Source: Aptenodytes patagonicus (taxonomy: Eukaryota; Chordata; Aves; Sphenisciformes; Spheniscidae). From it: 64,000 bases of DNA. A program made the translations under genes and the position numbers. The stretch covers positions 6,641,501 through 6,705,500 of the forward strand of contig NC_134963.1 of the NCBI RefSeq assembly GCF_965638725.1, written 5' to 3'. Positions within the stretch are counted from its first letter, which is position 1; the number at the start of each line of letters is the position of its first letter. Below are positions 42,501 through 51,500 of this stretch, piece by piece. The notes under the pieces were generated by a model, which was not told the DNA's origin, ran no database searches, and saw only the letters and a list, made by a program, of their open reading frames with translations.

Positions 42501-45500
42501 ATATTGTGGCGTTTGGCTGTTCCTTAAAATGTATACTGTTGGCATGGGCTTGGCTTCCTAAGTGATTAAGGTCACTTCGAATCAACAGTCTGCTCTCCTC
42601 ATTACTCAGTCATTTACCCAATTTTTATTTCACCTAGTAAATGATCACTGGTGAAATTGTCATTTTCTTTCAGGTATCTGATGTAAATACTAAACAAAAA
42701 AGAGTCAAACACTGATTTCTGCATGTCCCGATTAGAAACACATCCACTCAGTGATGATTCCCTGATTAATTTCCTTTCTAAAACTTTCAATAAACTCCTT
42801 TTAACATAGGTCATGTTGAATTTTTGCTGCCTTGTTTGTTCTTCAAAATGGCCTGCAAGTTAAGAGTCAATGGTCTTAAAAAAGTCAACCATAGCAATAC
42901 TATTAATCTTACCAACCAGACTTCTATTCTCAAAGATATCGTTGGCTTAAAAGTGCTTTACCCCTGACCTTGCATCTATTGACAGTGACTTTATTTCCAT
43001 CTTTAAATGATTTTATTTATTATATAGTTCCACCTAAGCCATTCTCCTTTACCAAATACATCTATAACTTTAATTGTAATGTGGTCTGCAGTGTTCGTGG
43101 AGATCATTTAAATTTGGAATTTTAGGGAAAGATAGTTCTGTGGAAAAGAAAAATGTTAATGTTTTCATTCAAATGGAATATTTAAATAATAGCATCCTAA
43201 ATTTCTATTTTTCATCACGTGTTCAGAATGACATAAAATAGACATCTGTACAAAGCAATTCCTCTTTGACCGGTATCTTTGATGGTCTCAAGTGCTCTAA
43301 ATCTATTACTACCTATTCACTTAATGAAGTATATAAATTACACATTTCACAGTTTATCAACAACAATCATCTTAACACATTCTTTTAATCAATATTTTCA
43401 AGCTAGTCATCCACTTCTTTGTATTTCTGCCAATAAAGTGAACAATAATGTTCTGTAAAATGGACAGAGATCAAGAATTTCAGTAATTCAGCTCGCTTCT
43501 TGGTGTTAACAATTTGTGTTTGTGCCAGCAGAGATATTCAAAGCAAAAAGATGGCAATCTTGCTGAGAAAGCATGAGCTAGGTTATTCAAACTAGCGGTC
43601 AGCGTTAATATAAATACTATTCATATCCGGAACAACAACAAAAAACCCCCAGAAACTGCAAATTCATGTTACTTAGTGCTACCAGCAGCAACTGCCTCTC
43701 TGTAGTTAAACAACATACTGAGTAGTACTGAATTAATAAACAGGGAAGGAGTGTACTGTGGAAACCAGTGATCAATTTTAGTCTACAGAACATCTCATAA
43801 CAATCAACTGTTTTTCATGATACAATACAAAGTCTTCTAAATATTATATTTCTAAGAGTTAAAAACCTACTAACCATAAGCTGTATTTTCCTGGCACAGC
43901 TAAAGCAGACTGATGCTAATTGCATGTTAACGATACTCATGAATACGTGCTAGTTGCATTCCTTAAAGAGTTCCTTTACATTTCTTTAAAGTACTTCATC
44001 CTAAATTAATTACAAGATGAAGTAATCAAAGCAGCATGCATCCATAAGACAAACAAAAAAGCTTCTACTCATTAACAACAACTTTTATCATTTTATCTTG
44101 CTTTGGAAGTAAAAACACCTGAAGTCTTAAAAATGGAAGAAAATATTTTAAAGGAAAGTATCTAACTTCCAGTGAAAATCCACACCTACCAACCAGCCGT
44201 TGAATTGTCAGCATACAAGCTCTACTGATACGAGTAGGGAGCTGAGGTACCAAACTGCAGCCAAAGGGAATTTTTAAAATAAAATAAATTGTGCTAACTG
44301 TAGACCAACAAAGCTTTTAAAATAAATGGAATCCCATTCAGTGCACTGTGGTCACCTAATCTCAATTATTTAAAAAACACAGTTGGCATTCTGTAATTGC
44401 TACTACAGGCAGTGTCTTTGTAACTACTATGGGGGAAGCAATTACAAAGCTAAGTCCTAAAGTCTTTGTTTGGGCAAAATTTCAACACAAGTTTTCTTAA
44501 GTAATGACTCCAAGTTTTTCTTCGGAACATCTAAACACTTTTTTTTCCCCTGCAAGCAGGACTCAAGATAAGGAAATTAAATGTTAACTTATCTTTATTT
44601 TCATCTCAATGATTAAATGACATATTTACTGGCTTTTTATTATGTTACCTTTGCTTCTGTGAACTGAACCCATCAAGTTTCCATTGGCCTTAAAAAAACC
44701 AAGGAACTGAAATAGAAATGTTGACACAGCTTTGCTGTATAAACTCTCTGATAGCTACTGCAAAAATGGAACAGTTATAAAATTCACTGCAGGTCCCTTT
44801 GAGTAAAGAAGATAGTTCAGATACTCCTTTAGTTCCATTTGTGGTTCAGTGGCTGATAAGCATCGTAAAAAAATTAAAGTAAAATTACGAAGTAATAACA
44901 AAGCAACGTGGTGGTGACTGAAAAAAATTCTCTAACTCAAAACAGCCGCCCAAGCAGTTATGTGATGCAACTGGAATATTAAATGTACTTGAAAGAGTAG
45001 GACAATGACTTACTTTACTAAGTTTAAATCAATAAATAGTCAGATTCTATCATTTTGGAAGTAATTTATACAGATAATAAAAATAATTCTATGGCATTTT
45101 TTTTACCACAGCAACTTAGAATGCAACTGGAAAAGCCCTGTGAAAAGGACCATTCTGAGTCTTACAACTTCACACTGCTTTACATACAGTAAAGTATTTC
45201 CCTATAAATCAACCCCAATGCCTGTATGAACAGCACATAAAGCCTCTATCAATCCTGCGATGTGTTATTAATAACCAAGTGCAAGAGACAAACTGGAAGG
45301 GGTTAAGCCATTTGCCAAAGATCACATACATCTGAAACACTGAACCCTAGACTGACTCCCAGTTTTGTTGTCAAACTGCGAGGTTCATCCCTGTTACATT
45401 TCTTTCAAAGTGATTAAGTCATCAGAAACCTAGAGGTTGTCAAATTGTAGCCTTTGGAGACAGTTAGTTATGCATTTATCTAGTAACTGCAATTCCTTCC

Positions 45501-48500
45501 CACCTGCTATATTTATAAATGATCATAGAGTACTAACTTACTCCACAAGTAGTATAATTTATTTTGCTGAGGTTATTTGCAGACTGAGTATCACTGAAAA
45601 CGAGAAGCAATCTTGCTGTTATTAATGCAGCACAGCAACATACAAATCAATCAGCTATAGTTGTATAATAAGAACAAAGTATTTTCATATGTAAACAAAT
45701 ATATTCATATATAAATATATAGGCTTTAACATAAAGATATATCTAGTATATAGACTTAGAAACATAATCATATATAAGTGTGTGTGTGTATAAATATAAT
45801 CCATGATCTATAAAAAATGCTTAATTAGGAAGTAGCTTTATTTTTGGTACCATACAAAACTATAACACAAAATTGCACTACAGTAAGAAACAGGCCTTAA
45901 AGCTTTTCAAACAAATATTTTATAGAAGGTAACTAGAAAACCAAGTCTACACTGAATAAAACATAGTATTCAATATATTTGTACATTCATTGAGAAAATT
46001 TTTAAGAAACAGTATTTCACCAATGCCCAATTACAAACACAAAAGACATAAAACCTTTCTAAATCAGAAGTTTGTCTTTTCTAAGAGGTTTCTGCTTTTT
46101 CCAACCCTTTGTAGTTCCAACTGTTTTTTTCTTGCAGAGTATTACGGTTAGCATTCAGTATTTAACTGTTTTAAGATTTTTAAAAAGTGGACCTCAAAAA
46201 TATGACTGGTATTACCTTCCCTTGTGATTGCCTCCCTGGCTTTTTGTGGCAAGGCACATTCAGGCTTAGGATCTCCAGCAACTGCCTTTAGAACACAAGT
46301 TATTTCTTTCTTTAGATTCTCTTAAATTCCTATATGCTTTTTGGCACTACCATATTACTGACAGCCATCCAGTTTTGATTTAATTTCTAACAGAGAAGTG
46401 TAAAACCCCAGCCTTTATAGATTACTACTTACTTTCAGGTTTTGAATCCACTACTGCATGATGCATCTCTTTCAGCTGGAGCTGTGCTCTTTGCAGTCTC
46501 TGCTCTGCATGGAACAACTTTTGAGAGAGAATTGGACACACATAAGCTCATTCCTTTGAAATGCAGATTCAAACAACTAAAACAAGAGAGTATCAAAAAG
46601 AATCCCAAATATAAAAAATGGTAGCTATAAACATCTGGTGATTATCTGTTTCACAAGGGAACATGCCAAAACAAATTTTCAACAATTGGCCTGTGTTTAC
46701 TTGATATTCTCTAGTGTTAATTAAGGAAAGTATTCTTGTACTCCCAAGTGATATTTTCTCTATGGCAGAAATTCATTAAACAATTTTCAACCAAAACTAT
46801 GAGTGGCTTGAACACTAGAACAAAAAAAAGACAGCAAGAATCAGGGTTGCAGCAGATAACTATCCTTATACTGCAGTTCTTCAATGCAGCTGAGTTGTCA
46901 CAGCAATCCACTGAGTTGTCGCAGCAATCCACTGTCCAACTTGAGAGCACACTGGAAAGCTTGTTGCTAAACAACACCCAATTGATTAGCATTTTTGTGA
47001 TTCAGAGAGATGTGCACTAAGAACTGGAATTAGCTAGACATCACGTTCATTTTACTTGTGATCTCACTCAGGTTCAGGCAAAGATCCAACAGCTTGAAAG
47101 CCTACTGATTCACATTGATTCCACATCCAGACACAGACCGCAATACCAGAAATCTGGTTTTTTTTCCCCTTTTAATACAGTGTTGAAGTTCACGTTACAG
47201 AATTTGGTGAGATGATGTAACAATATGGCACTGGATTTTATTAAAGTATCTTGTTTTGACAACATAGCTCAGGAATAAAACCCACCCTTATAGTCGGATG
47301 TCAACTGCCTCCAGTGCTTCCTAGGACATCGTCTTTGTCAAACTCGGGGACCAAAATCCAAAGGTTGCTCCTGAATACATATTCCCCCCACCCAGTGAAA
47401 AGCTGAGGTACTTGCTGTGTTACTCAGCCCCTGAAATCTCAGTGCAGATGCACAGAGATACAAATCAAACTAAGGAAACATTTGCTCTCTACCATAAAGA
47501 ATTCTCTTTGGGTGCTACATCAGTAAGTCATGGAACATTTCCTGGGACTGTTAAATGATGATGTCAGTGGCAGCTGAGGCAGCCAAGTACCTTGAATGAG
47601 GTGTTCAAAACTTGCAGGGTCAAGCCTCTTCCCTTACAGTGTACATGAATATTTCTATTTTAAATGGGATTTAATTTTCTGATGTTGGGAGGAACTCTGT
47701 ACTGTTGTTCCTGATGTACTTTCTCAAATGCATGATTCCCAAACAAATGTCAACAACTATTTATTTTAATAGGTATGCTTTTATGTCAGTACCTGATTTT
47801 TTTGTTCTTGTTTCTGTTGAGCCAAAGATTCTTCTCTCTCTTTTTCTAAGCGAAGCTGTCTTGCTATTTCAAGCATTCGTTGATGATTTTGTACTGTCTC
47901 CACCTACAGCAAGTGGATAAACAGTGCATGTTACTGTCAGATAGTTGAGAAATACATTAAAGAGATCATATGTCTCACAAGCCCACTTAGCACTTCCTTT
48001 CCATACATGTTACTACTCAGAAATGACAGCAAAGTACTGGACTCAAGATTCTTAACAGCTCTGGACTAACGCCTAGGGAGATTCCCTGTAGGTCAATTAG
48101 TTATTTGATTCCTTCCTAGACATACAGTATGTTTATCTTAATCCTTGTTTGCATTCCAAAATCAGAGTTGCAAGCCAAGGATTATGACACTGAAATGTAA
48201 CAGCGTTACTTCTCTTATTACCCTCTTCTTAAGACGCTCTACTCTTTTGATGAGTTGATCTTTCTCCTCTTCCATTGCACTGATGTCCTACCAAGTAGAA
48301 AAAGTAGATAAAGAAATGTTAATTTATTTACAATATAACATGGATTGGACTAAATTCTGTTCAAATTAATATGAAAATCACAGTTCTTCTCCGAATACGC
48401 TGAAGCGGTTATAATTTTATTGATCTATGATCAGAACATCCAGGATTCCAATCTCTCTCTTCTCTCTTACTTCCCCCACAGTTCCCACTCTCTTTATGCT

Positions 48501-51500
48501 AATACTCCCTCATCTGCATCCTTGAGTATTAGTGCGAACGTTTAAAATAAAAGCAGGTGGATTTCTCTAAAATAAAAACAAACAAACAGAAACAACCAAG
48601 CAAAAATCAGCATGAATTCAACACCTGATGTATACTAACATACGTTCTTAATGTTACCATCATTGCCCACTTCCTGGCAGACAATTTTGCATGAAGTTGC
48701 ATATGAGTGATGTTTGCTGCCACTTTTTGTATTGAAATTGTGTTAAAAGAAACACCTTCTAGTGTTAAAACATGTATCTGATTATCATTCTCCTTTAATC
48801 CTATCTTACAACAGCAGGATTCCAAAGATTGATAGTTATGAGAGAAAGGGAAATAAATTCTCCAAATTTAGGCCTTATCTCAACATTTGCTTAACTTGTC
48901 CATATGTCTTACCAGAAAGCTGTACCCGCACTTAAATATTTTGCTGAGACAGGGCAATTATCTTTACTTAACACCTTAGCCACACAGGATCATCATTTTT
49001 GTTGACTTAAGCTCTTAATTCATTCAACACCCTCTGAAATTATTACCCTATATGAGTAAAGCAAAAGGCTTTCTATCAGTTTCCATTCACAGGAAAGGGA
49101 GTTCTAATATTTGAAAGTCATGCTGAACAGAGTCTTGGCAGCCTTGTTTCCCAATCTGCTTCAGAAAGCTCAGTTCTAAGCACAAGCGAGGACTTTCTAA
49201 TCTGTTTGCCAACAGAGAACAGTTTCAAAAAGGCAGCTGCAGTGCCTACCAGCTCTGACCTCTACAACTTATACACTGCAATGAGTCCACAAGACCAACA
49301 AAAATAGAACTGACATTCAAAAAAAATCTAAACAAAAGTTATGCAATTTTTTTACCCTTCTTATTTCTGCAGCAGATAAACCAGATGTTTTGAGCTGCTC
49401 GCACTCCTTATGTAGGTTTTTAAATGCTTCCATCAGTTCTTCATACTGTAAGATGAAATAAAAAACATGCACAATGAGCTCTATGTCTAAGGATTTTCAG
49501 ATCAACATGTTGCTTTACTACTAAGACAGTAAATATAGAAATAGAAATATGGTGAGAACAAGAATTAAAGGCATTTTTTCATCACAAAAGCTTGTCAACT
49601 TATAAAGCAAAAATAAAAAATCACAGTGAATTATCTTCCATTTGAAGGTACACTCAGAAGTTTCACAATTTCTTCAGTATTTTCACCTCTTCCCTTGTAA
49701 TATATAGTGTATTTTCAAAATAGGAAGATAAGATGTTATCTGAAAGGGACAATGTTATATTAACAAATTATTCTCTCTTACTAGAAATCTGTGTATATCA
49801 CATATGTAAATTTATCAGCCCAAAAAGGAAGAGCTTGATCTAACAACATGCTTGATTGAAGCAATGGGGCTTGAATTTATAGAGCACTGAGCTTCAATCC
49901 AGCAAAGCAGTCCAAGAACACACCTGACTTATGTGAGAAATAGTTTTGACACATTGCATAATCATGCCCTCAGTACAATATAGAGATTGATATATGTAGT
50001 TCGGTAGTTAGAAAGAAGTAGACAGTGTGCTACTTCCACACCAGTACATTGCCCACCAGTAATCTTAAACTGAGAGGCAGTGTGAAAGTCTGTGTGGGTA
50101 GAGAAATAACAGGGGACAGAAAGAGTTTAGAAATATGGATAGGAAATAAATTTAGATTCAACTTGGAGAAATGCAAGCTGAGATATAAGGAAAGCTAATC
50201 TCCACAGAAACAGCCATTCAATAAGATCGAAAAATCTAAAAAGAGAATATCAAGTCATTTTTTACTCCCCGGAAAGAGCAATTGGTATGAATGTTGAACG
50301 CAAAATGGCAACAGCAAAGGCCAGTTCAAAGGCATCATATCCCTGAGCAGCGAAGCAGCAATTCCATTCAATAAAACCCTGGGGAACCAGCATCTAGAAT
50401 GCTCTGTTCATTTCTGGTTGTTTCAATATCAGGCACACACTGACAAACTGGAATGAATTAAAAAAAAAAAAGCAATAAAATGGCCATTGAGAAGAAGATA
50501 AAATAATAGAGAAAGAGCTTGATTAAATGGCAAATAAAGGTATGATGAGGCATGCACACACACTGGACAATGAAGAATGAGTTACAAAAAAGTAGGAGTA
50601 AAAACGCAACTGGCCTGCATTATATCACTTATGCATTATTGAAGTACTTTAACAAATAATGAAATAGCAGGTAGTCTCTGAGCAACTGTATTCACGATTG
50701 CTGACGTCCAACAGCTTTCCTTTGTGTGGATTCTCTACCTCTTTCAAAAAGGGGAGTTTAGTAAGTCTTTCCCTTCTTGGGACACAAAATTTCAAGACTA
50801 GTGGTAAGATTCAAACAAGAGCATAGCATAGTTTGCCAGATTATAACGAAGGGAAGGTTTCTCACTTTCACTGAATAAAAGCTGCACCTACCCCACGTGC
50901 ACCTGAAGTAAGTGACACACTCAAATGACCAAAGAACACCCAGGTTCCAGGTTCATATAGCGGACAGAAAGATTCCTGGCACCTGAGGGCAACTCACTGA
51001 AGACTGGACAACTAGATTTATGCCTGAAGTTGCTTACTTTTCAAATTATATACTGCAGCCAACCTGATGTCCAAATCACAGGCAAGGTGGCAAATACTCT
51101 GAGTATCTTGTTTAAATAATTTATGAAAGTACATTTGAGCTTGATTCCATACACCCATAAAGCTTGACCACGTTCTAAGATTTCCAAACTCTCATGTTTG
51201 AAATGTTTCTATTAAAATACACAATTGCAAGCCTGTCTAGCTAAATACTTTAGGCTAAATTCTTTAATTCATTAGTATCTAAATATTTGCATGGTAATGT
51301 TAAATTCCAGTAAGGCACTATATTACTCCAACTTCTGTTTTGAATTAATCAGCAGGGCCTTAGTTTAATAAGATGGTTATATTACTGTCATCCCAAAAAG
51401 GAACACATCTTATGTAATGGAAATAATGGAGTTGGATATTTATACATATTAAGACTGTGACATACTGAAAAAACATACAATCTGCATTCCTTTCTCTCTT

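Larger units (their letters stand above)
38450..46432 (-). other. IFT81: IFT81 intron between coding exons 7 and 8
   Basis: A 7,983-bp intron with a consensus GTAAGT donor. It contains an A/G-rich (GAAAA)n-like tract at 41850-41875 and an AT/GT-rich stretch near 45690-45800. The short reading frames inside have no recognisable product. Confidence 0.88.
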
